Source of the DNA: Salinicola rhizosphaerae
Lineage (GTDB): Bacteria; Pseudomonadota; Gammaproteobacteria; Pseudomonadales; Halomonadaceae
NCBI RefSeq assembly: GCF_014652715.1
Contig: NZ_BMZI01000005.1
Location: forward strand, 238,753 to 302,752
DNA: 64,000 bases
Reading direction: 5' to 3'
The notes under the pieces are model-generated. The model saw only the letters and a program-made list of their open reading frames with translations. It did no database searches and had not been told where the DNA came from. The translations under genes were made by a program, and so were the position numbers. Each line of letters starts with the position of its first letter. Within the stretch, counting starts at the first letter, position 1. Positions 17,385 through 26,675 of the stretch are shown here, in pieces.

Positions 17385-17404
17385 TTGACACATGATTATT
17401 GTCA
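17385..17404. promoter_or_regulatory. Dyad TGACA-N9-TGTCA in the frmA/LysR divergent region
   Basis: TGACA (17386-17390) and TGTCA (17400-17404) form a perfect dyad with a 9-bp AT-rich centre, 26 bp before the LysR start and about 120 bp before frmA. Its geometry fits a LysR-type T-N11-A box. The left arm also completes a TTGACA hexamer (17385-17390), but no good -10 follows. Confidence 0.5.
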
Positions 17405-17429
17405 CTGAACAACAATCCAGGGCGCACTG

Positions 17430-18347
17430 ATGTCACGCTGGGAGGGGATCGAGGCCTTTGTCGCCGTCGTGCGCCTGGGCACGTTCTCGCGCGCCGCCGC
17501 CTCGCTGAAGGTGTCCAACTCGCACGTCAGTCGCCTGGTCAGCCAGCTCGAGCAGACGCTGGGCACGCCCTTGCTCTACCGCACGACCCGCCAGATTCGT
17601 CTGACCGACAGCGGTGCGCTCTACTTCGAGCACTGTCGAACGCTCCTGGATGGATTCGAGGAAGCGGAAAGCGCGCTCAATGCGCTGCAGTCACAGCCGC
17701 GCGGAAGACTGGCGCTAAGCTGTGCGACAACCTTCGGCGAGCGCTATATCGCCCCGCTGGTCAACGATTTTCACCGTCTCTATCCGCAGTTGGAGGTACG
17801 CCTGCACTTCACCAATCGAACGGTGGAGCTGATCGACGAAGGGTTCGATATCGCTATCCGCATGGGCGTGTTGAGAGATTCGAGCCTGCTCGCGCGGCGG
17901 CTCTGCTCCCGCCGCGAGAATATCGTCGGCTCCCCCGACTATTTTCAGCGACACGCGGCGCCCCACAGTCTTTCCGAACTCGCCCGCCACAATTGCCTGA
18001 TCGGCTCGCGCGACAGCTGGCTTTTCAACGTCGACGGCAAACAGCGCGAAGTCCAGGTGTCGGGCAACTGGCGCGGCAATTCCGGGCCCGCGCTGCTCGA
18101 TGCCGCGCGCAAGGGAATCGGTCTGGCGCAGCTACCCGACTATTACGTCGAGAATGCGATGGAGCGCGGTGAACTGATCCCGGTACTCACCCGGTACCAA
18201 TTCACCGACACGGCCGTCTGGGCCGTCTATCCACGGCATCGCCAGCTATCGCCCAAGATTCGTCTACTGGTCGATTTTCTCGTCGAGCACCTGCCGGCGA
18301 GCATTGCCGGCTGGTCGACCCCGGCCAGGCACGGAGTCAATGATTGA
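17430..18347 (+). CDS. LysR family transcriptional regulator (divergent from frmA-fghA)
   Basis: This 305-residue LysR regulator has a helix-turn-helix (LGTFSRAAASLKVSNSHVSRLVSQLE) and an effector domain. It belongs to the CrgA/AaeR-like group by its IAPLVNDFHRLYPQLEVRLHFTNR strand and NCLIGSRDSW segment. It is divergent from frmA, with a dyad between them, so it probably controls formaldehyde oxidation. Its 3' end overlaps the convergent Crp/Fnr gene by 11 bp. Confidence 0.88.
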   Translation: MSRWEGIEAFVAVVRLGTFSRAAASLKVSNSHVSRLVSQLEQTLGTPLLYRTTRQIRLTDSGALYFEHCRTLLDGFEEAESALNALQSQPRGRLALSCATTFGERYIAPLVNDFHRLYPQLEVRLHFTNRTVELIDEGFDIAIRMGVLRDSSLLARRLCSRRENIVGSPDYFQRHAAPHSLSELARHNCLIGSRDSWLFNVDGKQREVQVSGNWRGNSGPALLDAARKGIGLAQLPDYYVENAMERGELIPVLTRYQFTDTAVWAVYPRHRQLSPKIRLLVDFLVEHLPASIAGWSTPARHGVND

Positions 18348-19071
18348 AGAAATGATCGATACCGTCGTTCAGATAGGCATCGCCGAACTCCGCTTCGCGA
18401 GCCAGCGCGCCGGGGTCGGGCAACTCGATACGCTGCCTCGAACGCAGCAGCAGACCCTCCTCGCGAAAGGCGGTCAGCGTGCGGCTGACGTGAACCGAGG
18501 AAAGCCCCAGAGCATCCCCCAGGTGCTGCTGCGACAGCGGCAGGCGGATGCTGTTGCCTTGGCGTGCCTTGGTGCGCTCGAGCCGAATGAACATCTCGTA
18601 GATGAGATGCGCCAGACGCTGGCGCGCGGAGCGCCGGGCCAGATTGACCAGACGCTCGGTCAGTAGCGCCTGCTGATGCGAGGAGATAGCGAAGAAGATG
18701 GTGGATAGCGTCAGGGACTCACGGAATACGCTGATCAAGCGGCGGTGCGGAAAGTGACAGATCATGCCATCTTCCAGCATTGCCACGCCGGTCAGGCGTT
18801 CCTTGAACGCAAATTCGCGCAGTCCGATGATATCGCCGGGCAGATAGATCTCCAGAATCTGGCGCGAGCCATCTTCCATATGGCGAAACGAATAGGCCCA
18901 GCCACGGCTCAGCGTGCAGAATTCACGAGCGCTGTCACCCTCCTGCCAGAGGATGTGATCGCCCTTGACTTCCGTGGGGCTCTGCTCGAGATCTGCCAGC
19001 AGGCGCTTGTCGCTCGTCGACAATTCACCGTAGTGGCTGAAGTGGCGGATGATGCAACTGTCTTCGCTCAT
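18337..19071 (-). CDS. Crp/Fnr family transcriptional regulator
   Basis: This 244-residue regulator has an N-terminal cyclic-nucleotide-binding-like domain (DHILWQEGDSAREFCTLSRG, then EIYLPGDIIGLREF) and a C-terminal Crp-type winged helix (LSQQHLGDALGLSSVHVSRTL). It lacks the N-terminal cysteine cluster of true FNR, so an oxygen-sensing Fe-S cluster is not supported. ATG 19071 has an AAGGGAC ribosome site. The frame is open to 19128. The signal and targets are unknown. Confidence 0.88.
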   Translation of the reverse strand: MSEDSCIIRHFSHYGELSTSDKRLLADLEQSPTEVKGDHILWQEGDSAREFCTLSRGWAYSFRHMEDGSRQILEIYLPGDIIGLREFAFKERLTGVAMLEDGMICHFPHRRLISVFRESLTLSTIFFAISSHQQALLTERLVNLARRSARQRLAHLIYEMFIRLERTKARQGNSIRLPLSQQHLGDALGLSSVHVSRTLTAFREEGLLLRSRQRIELPDPGALAREAEFGDAYLNDGIDHFFNH

Positions 19072-19244
19072 GTCCCTTGCCCTTATCGTTTTCTTACCGA
19101 CGGTTGTCGCGTCGGTCTTCCCCTTCATGATGCGCGGCTTCCGACATCAGGATGAAGAAAATCGATATTGGCATAGCGAAGCGGCGCTGTCGTTATCGGC
19201 GATTATCGCATTCGTTGCCGATCGCCTGGCGGATCGGCAGCGGC

Positions 19245-20630
19245 TCAACACTCGATCGTGTTGACGGCCAGACCGCCCCGCGAGGTCTCCTTGTACTTGT
19301 CCTGCATGTCACGCCCCGTATCGCGCATGGTACGGATGACCTTGTCGAGCGACACGAAATGCTCTCCGTCACCCCGCAGCGCCATCTGTGCAGCGTTGAT
19401 CGCTTTTACCGAAGCGATCGCGTTACGCTCGATGCAGGGAATTTGCACGAGCCCGGCGATCGGATCGCAGGTGAGCCCGAGATTGTGCTCGAGGCCGATC
19501 TCGGCGGCATTCTCGACCTGTGCCGGCGTGCCGCCCATCAACTCGGCGAGACCTGCGGCGGCCATGGCGCAGGCGGAGCCGACCTCTCCCTGACAGCCGA
19601 CCTCGGCGCCGGATATCGAGGCATTGGTCTTGCACAGAATGCCGATGGCGCCCGCCGCAAGTAGAAACCTCACGACATCCTTCTCGCAGGCGTCCGGCTG
19701 GAACTTCATGTAATAGTGGAGCACCGCCGGCACGATACCCGCCGCGCCATTGGTCGGCGCCGTCACCATTCGCCGGCCTGCGGCGTTCTCCTCGTTGACC
19801 GCCAGGGCAAAGAGGTTGACCCAATCCATCGCCGAGAACGTACTGGCTATCAGGCTCTTCTCGTCATCCAGCGCCTGCAGTCGCCGATGGAGCGCGGGCG
19901 CCCGGCGCCTGACGTTGAGACCGCCCGGCAGCACGCCCTGCTGATCCAGACCACTATCGACACACGCCTTCATCGCCAGCCAGATTCGCCACAGTCCGGC
20001 GCGAGTCTCCGACTCGCTGCGCCAGGCCTGCTCGTTGGCGAGCATCACGTCGCTGATGCTCATCCCCTCGCGACGACAGAGTGCCAGCAACTCGACCGCA
20101 TTGGTGAAGGGATGCGACTGGGCGACCTTCGTGGCAACCCCATCCCCTTGTGCGGCCTGCCGCGCATCGACGACGAACCCGCCACCGACGGAGTAGTAGG
20201 TGTTCTCGAACAGCACGTGATCACCGTCGCTCGCGCGCAGACGCAGCGCGTTGGTGTGGTAGTCGAGAATATCCTCGCACCACTCGATATCGGTCGCGGT
20301 GTCGAACGCGATTTCGTGGATGCCACCGAGGGCAAGTGCGCCGTCTCGTTCGAGTACCGCAAGCTTCAGCTCGAGCTCATCGGGGTCGACGGTCAGCGGT
20401 CGCTCGCCCATCAGGCCGCCGATCACGGCGCGGTCGGTGTTGTGACCGCGCCCGGTGGCGCTGAGCGAGCCATAGAGCGTCACCGTCACGCTCGTCGTCG
20501 CCGCCAGCAGCGAGCGCTCTCGCAGCGATTCGACGAACGCGTAGGCCGCCTGCATTGGCCCCACGGTATGAGAGCTTGACGGACCGATGCCGATCTTGAA
20601 CAGGTCGAATACGCTGAAGGCCACTGCCAT
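19245..20630 (-). CDS. sdaA: L-serine ammonia-lyase (iron-sulfur type)
   Basis: This 461-residue enzyme deaminates L-serine to pyruvate and ammonia using a [4Fe-4S] cluster. The N-terminal beta domain starts with [19 protein letters not shown]. The alpha domain carries [18 protein letters not shown] and the [20 protein letters not shown] segment with cluster cysteines. The length equals the single-chain SdaA type. A GcvA-like LysR gene is divergent. Serine from glycine or betaine breakdown would end here as pyruvate. Confidence 0.95.
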   Translation of the reverse strand: MAVAFSVFDLFKIGIGPSSSHTVGPMQAAYAFVESLRERSLLAATTSVTVTLYGSLSATGRGHNTDRAVIGGLMGERPLTVDPDELELKLAVLERDGALALGGIHEIAFDTATDIEWCEDILDYHTNALRLRASDGDHVLFENTYYSVGGGFVVDARQAAQGDGVATKVAQSHPFTNAVELLALCRREGMSISDVMLANEQAWRSESETRAGLWRIWLAMKACVDSGLDQQGVLPGGLNVRRRAPALHRRLQALDDEKSLIASTFSAMDWVNLFALAVNEENAAGRRMVTAPTNGAAGIVPAVLHYYMKFQPDACEKDVVRFLLAAGAIGILCKTNASISGAEVGCQGEVGSACAMAAAGLAELMGGTPAQVENAAEIGLEHNLGLTCDPIAGLVQIPCIERNAIASVKAINAAQMALRGDGEHFVSLDKVIRTMRDTGRDMQDKYKETSRGGLAVNTIEC

Positions 20631-20811
20631 TCCCCCATCTGACGGCGACCGACGCGCTGAAATGCTAGGCGCCGATCAAGGAAGTGTCGCGAGCCGGACG
20701 GAGTCTGTCGTGCAGAGAACAGCCGCTCACTGTAGTTTGACTCTAGTGTCACGACCACACAGCCCCAGTACAATCGATAATATCTGCCGCTCCTTTTAGC
20801 AAGGCTAAACC

Positions 20812-21750
20812 GTGAACACATCGCTCAATTCACAGACGCATGCTTGGCTCAAGGTCTTCGCGGTCAGCGCGCGACATCTCTCCTTTACCCGCGCGGCCGA
20901 GGAACTCCATGTCACCACCGGCGCGATCAGCCAGCAGATCAAGCAGCTCGAGGAGCGGCTCGGCTTTCGACTGTTCCGGCGGCTGCCGCGCCGGCTGGCG
21001 CTGACCGAGGAGGGCGAGCGCCTGGCGGGCGTGGTCGCAAAGGCCTACGACGCCGTCGGTATCGAGGTCGACCGGCTGCGCGGCGGTGTCATGAGCGGCG
21101 TGATACGGCTACGCTGCCTGCCCTCGTTTCTCGCCAAGTGGCTGATGCCTCGCCTGCCGAGACTGCAGGCGCGGTTTCCCGATATCGACCTGCATGTCTC
21201 GGCCGAAGACAGCAATCTCTCGCTGCTCGACGGCGGCTTCGACCTGGCGATCGATCTCAACGACGGCCAGTATCCCGGTCTGCAGACGACGCACCTGATC
21301 GACGAGCAGATCTTCGCCGTCTGCTCGCCGCAGCTACTGCGCCGGCGACCGCCACTCACCCACCCGGGGGCCCTGGGCTACTATCCGCTACTGCACGATG
21401 TCACGGCGTGGCGAGGCAGCCACGATTACGCCGAGTGGGAACACTACCTGAGCGCGATCGGCGGTAGGGACGTCAACGTGCGGCGCGGCTACACCTTCAA
21501 CCGTAACCAGCTGACGGTCGAGGCCGCCATTGCCGGCATGGGGGTCGCGATCGCCCGGCGCACCCTGCTGGGTGACGAATTGGAAAGCGGTCGTCTGATC
21601 GCGCCGTTCTCCGGCGAGGTGGCCACCGGCAAACGTTACGGTCTGGTCTATCCGCAGGGTGCGCTCGACGATCGTCGCGTCGGTGCCATTCACGATTGGC
21701 TCGAGGAGGAGGCTCAGCGAGGCCACTCCTCGACCACTCTCCAGTCCTAA
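20812..21750 (+). CDS. LysR family transcriptional regulator, GcvA-like
   Basis: This 312-residue regulator opens with WLKVFAVSARHLSFTRAAEELHVTTGAISQQIKQLE, the pattern of the GcvA group, and has the related PSFLAKWLMPRLPRLQARFPDIDLHVS segment. It starts with GTG 20812 after AAGG. Being divergent from sdaA, it probably controls serine deamination, possibly in response to glycine or serine. Its stop begins an 18-bp tandem repeat. Confidence 0.88.
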   Translation: MNTSLNSQTHAWLKVFAVSARHLSFTRAAEELHVTTGAISQQIKQLEERLGFRLFRRLPRRLALTEEGERLAGVVAKAYDAVGIEVDRLRGGVMSGVIRLRCLPSFLAKWLMPRLPRLQARFPDIDLHVSAEDSNLSLLDGGFDLAIDLNDGQYPGLQTTHLIDEQIFAVCSPQLLRRRPPLTHPGALGYYPLLHDVTAWRGSHDYAEWEHYLSAIGGRDVNVRRGYTFNRNQLTVEAAIAGMGVAIARRTLLGDELESGRLIAPFSGEVATGKRYGLVYPQGALDDRRVGAIHDWLEEEAQRGHSSTTLQS

Positions 21751-21789
21751 ATCACTCTCCAGTACTCAACCACTCTCCAGGATTAAGAA
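21735..21789. repeat. Three 18-bp tandem repeats spanning a LysR stop codon
   Basis: CACTCTCCAG recurs exactly every 18 bp at 21735, 21753 and 21771, each copy followed by a diverged 8-bp tail. The first unit encodes the last residues of the LysR protein and its TAA (21748-21750). Confidence 0.85.
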
Positions 21790-21833
21790 TTTCTTAAAAT
21801 TCTATCGTCCGCTATTTCTTAAGAACCTTAAGG
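21783..21833. promoter_or_regulatory. Cluster of TTAAG-type palindromes in an AT-rich promoter region
   Basis: Three palindromes lie within 51 bp: TTAAGAATTTCTTAA (21783-21797, one-base centre), TTCTTAAGAA (21816-21825, perfect) and CCTTAAGG (21826-21833, perfect). The region is much richer in A+T than its surroundings and ends 40 bp before the membrane protein start. It is a good candidate for an operator cluster or promoter. Confidence 0.5.
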
Positions 21834-21873
21834 CTGGTAAGTTTCGCAGGCTAATAATCCTGCGAGAACCTTG

Positions 21874-22515
21874 ATGCCGAGCACAGAGATATCTCTTCCC
21901 GCCGCCGGCCTGCGTGGCGTCGCCTATATCGCCGCGTTGGCCGGCCTCATGCAAAGCATTCTGCTGATCGATGCTCACGCCGCGACGGGGCCGAATTTCA
22001 GCGAGCTCTCGATGACCGAGATCACGCAAGCCATCGTGCTGCTGCTATGCGCCTCCTCGATGCTCTACATCCGCCAGCGACTGCGCGTGATGCCCACCGT
22101 GACACTGCTGCTATGGGCGTTCTTCAGCGCGTCCTTCGTTCGCGAGAACGATCTGTGGCTCGACACTTATGTCTTTGATGGTGCCTGGCAAGCGCTGGTC
22201 ACATTGATCCTCATCCCCGTACTCTTCACGGTGCTGCGCTGCCGCCGTGCGTTCGCACGAGAGTTCAGCCAGATCTCGAATACGTTCGGCTTCGGGCTGT
22301 TCGCTGGCGGCTTCCTCACGACCTATGTCTTTTCACGTCTCTACGGTCGCACCGAGCTGTGGCAGACGATGATGGGAGACGGCTATCTGCGCGTCGTCAA
22401 GGACGCCGCGGAAGAGTTGACCGAATTGATCGGCTATACGCTACTGCTGTTCGCATGCATCGAAATGGTGCTGCTGGCGCGACGGCTACGGACACCGGCA
22501 ACGAACGGCAACTAG
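21874..22515 (+). CDS. Hypothetical integral membrane protein
   Basis: This 213-residue protein has about five or six hydrophobic helices, near residues 10-30, 48-66, 73-90, 105-125, 140-160 and 185-205. I do not recognise the family. Notable loop features are SFVRENDLWLD between helices 3 and 4 and a charged DAAEELTELIGY before the last helix. No enzyme motif is visible. ATG 21874 is preferred over the TTG just before it. It is a single gene convergent with the response-regulator gene, with palindromes in its promoter region. Confidence 0.75.
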   Translation: MPSTEISLPAAGLRGVAYIAALAGLMQSILLIDAHAATGPNFSELSMTEITQAIVLLLCASSMLYIRQRLRVMPTVTLLLWAFFSASFVRENDLWLDTYVFDGAWQALVTLILIPVLFTVLRCRRAFAREFSQISNTFGFGLFAGGFLTTYVFSRLYGRTELWQTMMGDGYLRVVKDAAEELTELIGYTLLLFACIEMVLLARRLRTPATNGN

Positions 22516-22641
22516 CGGCAGGACAGCCGGCGATAAAACGGATGCAAGTTACCGGAAAGACGCGAAAACGCCGCCCCCACGACACGTGAGCAGCGGCGCC
22601 TCCGGCCCGGTACGGCGGCAAGAAACCCGTCAGTTCGACGA

Positions 22642-23307
22642 TCAGTCGTCGGTGACCTTGGGCGGATCGATCTCCAGCTTCTGGGCGGCAATCACCGCCT
22701 GCGTTCGCGAATGGACGCCGAGCTTGCGCAGGATGGCCGTGACATGCGCCTTGATGGTGGCTTCCGAGACGTTCAGCTCGTAGGCAATCTGCTTATTGAG
22801 CAGCCCTTCCGTCAGCATGTTGAGCACGCGGAACTGCTGCGGCGTGAGTGACGCGATGGCCTCGGCGAAACGCGCATCTTCCTCGTTCCCCTCCCCCATC
22901 GCGTCGGCCATCCCTGCCGGCAGCCAGACCTCTCCGTTCAACACCTCGCCGATCGCCTCGGCGATGGCGTCGAGCGACGAGGATTTGGGAATGAAGCCTG
23001 ACGCGCCGTAGTCGATCGCGCGGCGGACCACGTCATACTCCTCGCTACCCGAGATCACGGTCACCGGGATATCCGGCATCTGACCGCGAAGCTGAATGAG
23101 CCCGGAGAACCCGTGCGCGCCCGGCATATGAAGGTCGAGCAGAATGAGATCGGCATCAGGGTGACGGGTGACCACTTCGGTCGTCGCTTCCATGGTATCC
23201 GCCTCGACGATCTCCGCCTGAGGAGACACCTGTCGGAGCGCCTGATTGAGGGCCGCCCGGAAAAGTGGGTGGTCATCGGCAACGATGAATTTCTGGGCAA
23301 AGGCCAT
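22642..23307 (-). CDS. LuxR family response regulator, ErdR/CrbR-like
   Basis: This 221-residue response regulator has an N-terminal receiver (acidic pair DD 11-12, phosphoacceptor Asp58 in LILLDLHMPG, then the switch residues VISGSEE) and a C-terminal LuxR helix-turn-helix (TEGLLNKQIAYELNVSEATIKAH). GGAGGAG precedes the ATG. It lies downstream of acs on the same strand. Close relatives (ErdR in Pseudomonas, CrbR in Vibrio) control acs with a hybrid kinase, so this protein probably controls acetate use. No kinase gene is nearby. Confidence 0.85.
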   Translation of the reverse strand: MAFAQKFIVADDHPLFRAALNQALRQVSPQAEIVEADTMEATTEVVTRHPDADLILLDLHMPGAHGFSGLIQLRGQMPDIPVTVISGSEEYDVVRRAIDYGASGFIPKSSSLDAIAEAIGEVLNGEVWLPAGMADAMGEGNEEDARFAEAIASLTPQQFRVLNMLTEGLLNKQIAYELNVSEATIKAHVTAILRKLGVHSRTQAVIAAQKLEIDPPKVTDD

Positions 23308-23701
23308 TGAGTCTCCTCCGGACCTGATTGGATATTCGCTAAATGTCGGGCAAGAATCTTCGATGTTTTTTCGCCGGAGGGGAAGGTCTCGCGACGATGC
23401 CATTCAACTGCTTATTAACGGCATGTTACCCCATGCACATGGAGATTCCCAAGCCCCGTATCGCGCTGCACGGTCGGCCGTGAAAGCACCTGAAACCTGT
23501 CGTCGATATTCCATAAAAAAGTTCGGTCGTCCTGGAAAGCTGGCGCGCTTCCCTCCCATTGGAGTGGCACGAAAGTACCAGGAGGAAAGTCCTTTTCAGG
23601 TCGACCGAACGGCAAACGCTCGATACGTTTAATCGACAAAGAAGGTTCGAATATTCATCTAGTTCTCTGCCTTTATTGATGGATTTAACGCGAATTCACT
23701 T
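23308..23701. other. Intergenic region between the response regulator gene and acs
   Basis: These 394 bp lie downstream of acs and upstream of the regulator, both on the minus strand. The half next to acs is AT-rich. No hairpin with a T tract was seen after acs, so readthrough into the regulator is possible. No RNA gene was recognised. Confidence 0.5.
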
Positions 23702-25654
23702 TTACGATTTGATGTGCCGATTCTCGATGAGATCCTCGACGACGCTGGGATCCGCCAGCGTCGAGGTGTCGCCGAGGCCGTCGGTTTCGTTGGCGGCGAT
23801 CTTGCGCAGAATACGTCGCATGATCTTTCCCGAACGGGTTTTCGGCATCCCCGGCGCCCATTGAATGAAATCCGGTGTGGCAATCGGGCCGATATCCTTG
23901 CGCACCCACTGCTTGAGCGCCTGCTTGAGTTCATCCGTCGGCTCGACATCGTCATTCAGCGTGACGTAGACGTAGATCCCCTGTCCCTTGATATCGTGCG
24001 GATAGCCAACGACAGCGGCCTCAGCGACCGATTCATGCGCGACCAGCGAGGACTCGATCTCCGCCGTTCCCATGCGATGACCGGAAACGTTCAGCACGTC
24101 GTCGATGCGCCCGGTGATCCAGTAATCACCCTGTTCGTCGCGTCGGCAGCCGTCACCCGTGAAGTAGACACCTTCATAGGTAGAAAAGTACGTCTGGACG
24201 AAGCGCTCATGGTTGTTCCAGATCGAGCGCGCCTGTCCGGGCCAGGAATCGAGGATGACCAGATTACCGTCCGTCGCTCCCTCCAACCGATGGCCATCAT
24301 TGTCCACCACCGCCGGCTGCACGCCGAAGAACGGCTGCGTGGCACAGCCCGGTTTGAGATCCGTCGCCCCTGGCAGCGGCGTGATCATGTGGCCGCCGGT
24401 CTCGGTCTGCCACCAGGTATCCATGATCGGGCAGCGAGAGTTCCCCACCACGCGATAGAACCACTCCCACGCCTCGGGGTTGATGGGCTCGCCCACCGTG
24501 CCCAGCACCTTGAGCGAATCCCGCTGGCTGCTGTCCATGATGTGCTCGCCGTGGGCCATCAGCGCGCGTATCGCCGTCGGCGACGTGTAGAGGATCGCGA
24601 CGTTGTGCTTGTCGACGATCTTGCCGATACGACCATGATCGGGATAAGTCGGCACCCCTTCGAACATCAGCGTGGTCGCGCCGTTGGCCAGCGGTCCGTA
24701 GACGATGTAGCTATGACCGGTGATCCACCCCACATCGGCAGCACACCAGTAGACGTCGCCCGGGTGATAGTCGAAGACGGTCTCGTGCGTCAGCGCCGCG
24801 TAGAGCAGATAGCCACCAGAGGTGTGCTTGAGCCCCTTCGGCGTGCCGGTCGAGCCGGAGGTGTAAAGAATGAACAGCGGGTCTTCCGCATTCATCGCCA
24901 CGGCAGGACACTCGGAGGACGCCGCATCGACGACCTCGTCGAACCAGCGGTCTCGGCCGTCCTGCCACTCGATCTCGCCGCTGGTGCGCTTGACCACGAG
25001 CACCGTCTCGACGACGTCGGTCCCCTCTCGCGTCAACGCCGCATCGACGTTGTCCTTCAGCGGCACCTGCTTGCCGCCACGCACCGATTCGTCCGCCGTG
25101 ATGACGACACGTGACCGGGAGTCGACGATTCTGCCGGCCAGCGCATCCGGCGAGAAGCCGCCGAACACGACCGAATGGACAGCGCCGATACGCGCACAGG
25201 CCAGCATCGCCATCGCCGCCTCGGGCACCATCGGCATGTATAGCGTGACCGTATCCCCCTTGCCGATGCCGAGTGCGCTCAGCGCGTTGGCGAGCTGGCT
25301 GACGCGCTGATGAAGCTCGCGGTAAGTGATGATCTTATGCTGGTCGGGATCATCACCCTCCCAGATGATCGCTGGCTGATCGCCGCGACGTTCGAGATGC
25401 CGGTCGAGGCAGTTGTAGGCCACGTTGAGTTCACCGTCCTCGAACCACCGAATATCGACGTTGCGAGAGGCGAATGAGGTGTTCTTGATCGTGTCGGGGA
25501 AGCGATCCCAGTCGAGGCGCTTGGCCTGTTCTCGCCAGAAAGTGTCGGGATCCTCCACGGACTGCCGGTAGAGCTCGCGATAGCGGTCGGCATCGACCCA
25601 GGCGCTGGCGGCCAGCGACGCGTCGACGGGGTAAAGGCGCTGATGTTCGCTCAT
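23702..25654 (-). CDS. acs: Acetate-CoA ligase (acetyl-CoA synthetase)
   Basis: Acs (650 residues) converts acetate, ATP and CoA to acetyl-CoA. The adenylation motifs [11 protein letters not shown] and the [16 protein letters not shown] core are intact. The C-terminal [11 protein letters not shown] carries the catalytic lysine (Lys610), the residue acetylated in related enzymes to switch them off. AGAGG lies before ATG 25654; the open frame to 25738 adds unlike residues. The response regulator downstream is of the type that controls acs. Confidence 0.96.
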   Translation of the reverse strand: MSEHQRLYPVDASLAASAWVDADRYRELYRQSVEDPDTFWREQAKRLDWDRFPDTIKNTSFASRNVDIRWFEDGELNVAYNCLDRHLERRGDQPAIIWEGDDPDQHKIITYRELHQRVSQLANALSALGIGKGDTVTLYMPMVPEAAMAMLACARIGAVHSVVFGGFSPDALAGRIVDSRSRVVITADESVRGGKQVPLKDNVDAALTREGTDVVETVLVVKRTSGEIEWQDGRDRWFDEVVDAASSECPAVAMNAEDPLFILYTSGSTGTPKGLKHTSGGYLLYAALTHETVFDYHPGDVYWCAADVGWITGHSYIVYGPLANGATTLMFEGVPTYPDHGRIGKIVDKHNVAILYTSPTAIRALMAHGEHIMDSSQRDSLKVLGTVGEPINPEAWEWFYRVVGNSRCPIMDTWWQTETGGHMITPLPGATDLKPGCATQPFFGVQPAVVDNDGHRLEGATDGNLVILDSWPGQARSIWNNHERFVQTYFSTYEGVYFTGDGCRRDEQGDYWITGRIDDVLNVSGHRMGTAEIESSLVAHESVAEAAVVGYPHDIKGQGIYVYVTLNDDVEPTDELKQALKQWVRKDIGPIATPDFIQWAPGMPKTRSGKIMRRILRKIAANETDGLGDTSTLADPSVVEDLIENRHIKS

Positions 25655-25868
25655 GCTGCTTCCTCTCTGACAGGCTTCAAGACCGTGGTGGCACCGTCCT
25701 CCAGCATGTTTGTGAAGACGAAAGCCCAGCCGGCTCAAGGTGATAGCGAATCGGCTGCAGGGGTGTCAGCATATAACGACGGCGCCGGTCAGCCCCTATT
25801 AGACCTTCGTCTCAGCCGTCGGCGGTACCCTGCTCCCCGAGGCACTCGACATATCGCATGAGCGGCCG

Positions 25869-26570
25869 TCAGTCCGGCGCGTCGACGCGCTCGAATTCGA
25901 GCCTGCCGCGGCAGCGGCGGCAGCGATACTGGGCGCCCCGTCGTGCCTGTGCGTGGCGGCGTGCGCTGAAGCGGTGACGCGTTTCACACTGACAGCGATA
26001 GACATAGGGCATCGGGCTCGCTCTGGAAACGTCGAACCGGTGCGTCGTCGTCGGCTTCAGACCATAGAGACTGCGCATGACCGTTTGCCATTCTCGGCCA
26101 TGAGGGCGCGCGCGCAGGCCGCCTTCCAGATGAAAGACCAGCCAGTGCGCCATCTCGTGAGGCACGATCTCATCCATGAAAGCTTGCCGGTTTTCGCGCA
26201 AGAGCGTGCGATTGAACCGCAGCCCGCCGCGTCCGTGATGTGCCTGGCCAGCGCTGCGACCGCGTAGATCGAACCACACGCCCGGTCGCGGCAGTTCCGG
26301 ATGAACGTCGCAGGCCAATCGCCAGGCCTGATCGACGCGTTCACGGAGCTGCCGCTCGAGCGAGGTCTCATCGAGAGACGTGAGGAAGCGTGGGTCGCTG
26401 GCGGGCAGCGCTGGCTCCAGAGGGGCCCGGGCGTTCCGGCGCGACCGGGTAGCGGCGCCTGTCTCGGCCTCGGGTGCGACGGTCGAGGCCGCCGCCGGAG
26501 ATGAGACCGCTGTCGAGGGGGCTGCTGCCGAACGGGCGCCCGGCCCGGGAAAAGAACGCGAATCTGTCAT
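25869..26570 (-). CDS. SprT-family zinc metalloprotease-like protein
   Basis: This 233-residue protein has a SprT-like core from about residue 70 with the zinc-binding HEMAHW motif (VPHEMAHWLVFHLEGG) and RPHGREWQTVM. A C-terminal zinc ribbon follows, with cysteine pairs in YRCQCE and CRRCRG. E. coli SprT is about 165 residues; the extra length here is a 65-residue Ala/Pro/Ser-rich N-terminus that looks disordered. ATG 26570 has no good ribosome site, so the start is uncertain. The biological role is not established. Confidence 0.8.
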   Translation of the reverse strand: MTDSRSFPGPGARSAAAPSTAVSSPAAASTVAPEAETGAATRSRRNARAPLEPALPASDPRFLTSLDETSLERQLRERVDQAWRLACDVHPELPRPGVWFDLRGRSAGQAHHGRGGLRFNRTLLRENRQAFMDEIVPHEMAHWLVFHLEGGLRARPHGREWQTVMRSLYGLKPTTTHRFDVSRASPMPYVYRCQCETRHRFSARRHAQARRGAQYRCRRCRGRLEFERVDAPD

Positions 26571-26675
26571 GGGTGCTAGAATGCCGCCAACCCCGCCTGA
26601 CGTCCAACCTGGCGGGCCGCGGTACGGCTCTTGCCGTCGCAACCTTCGATAGTTCTGCTCATCCCCGGAGTCACC

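Noticed and set aside
17385-17425. Sigma-70 promoter using TTGACA at 17385 for the LysR gene
   Set aside because: No acceptable -10 hexamer lies 16-18 bp downstream; the sequence is better explained as half of a dyad.
18337-19071. Oxygen-sensing FNR identity for the Crp/Fnr regulator
   Set aside because: The N-terminal cysteine cluster needed for the Fe-S centre is absent; only one early cysteine is seen.
20737-20774. Promoter made of TTGACT (20737) and TACAAT (20769) before the GcvA-like gene
   Set aside because: The spacing is 26 bp, too long for a sigma-70 promoter.
23714-25114. 466-codon open frame antisense to acs
   Set aside because: Shadow of acs, with no domain recognisable in the translation.
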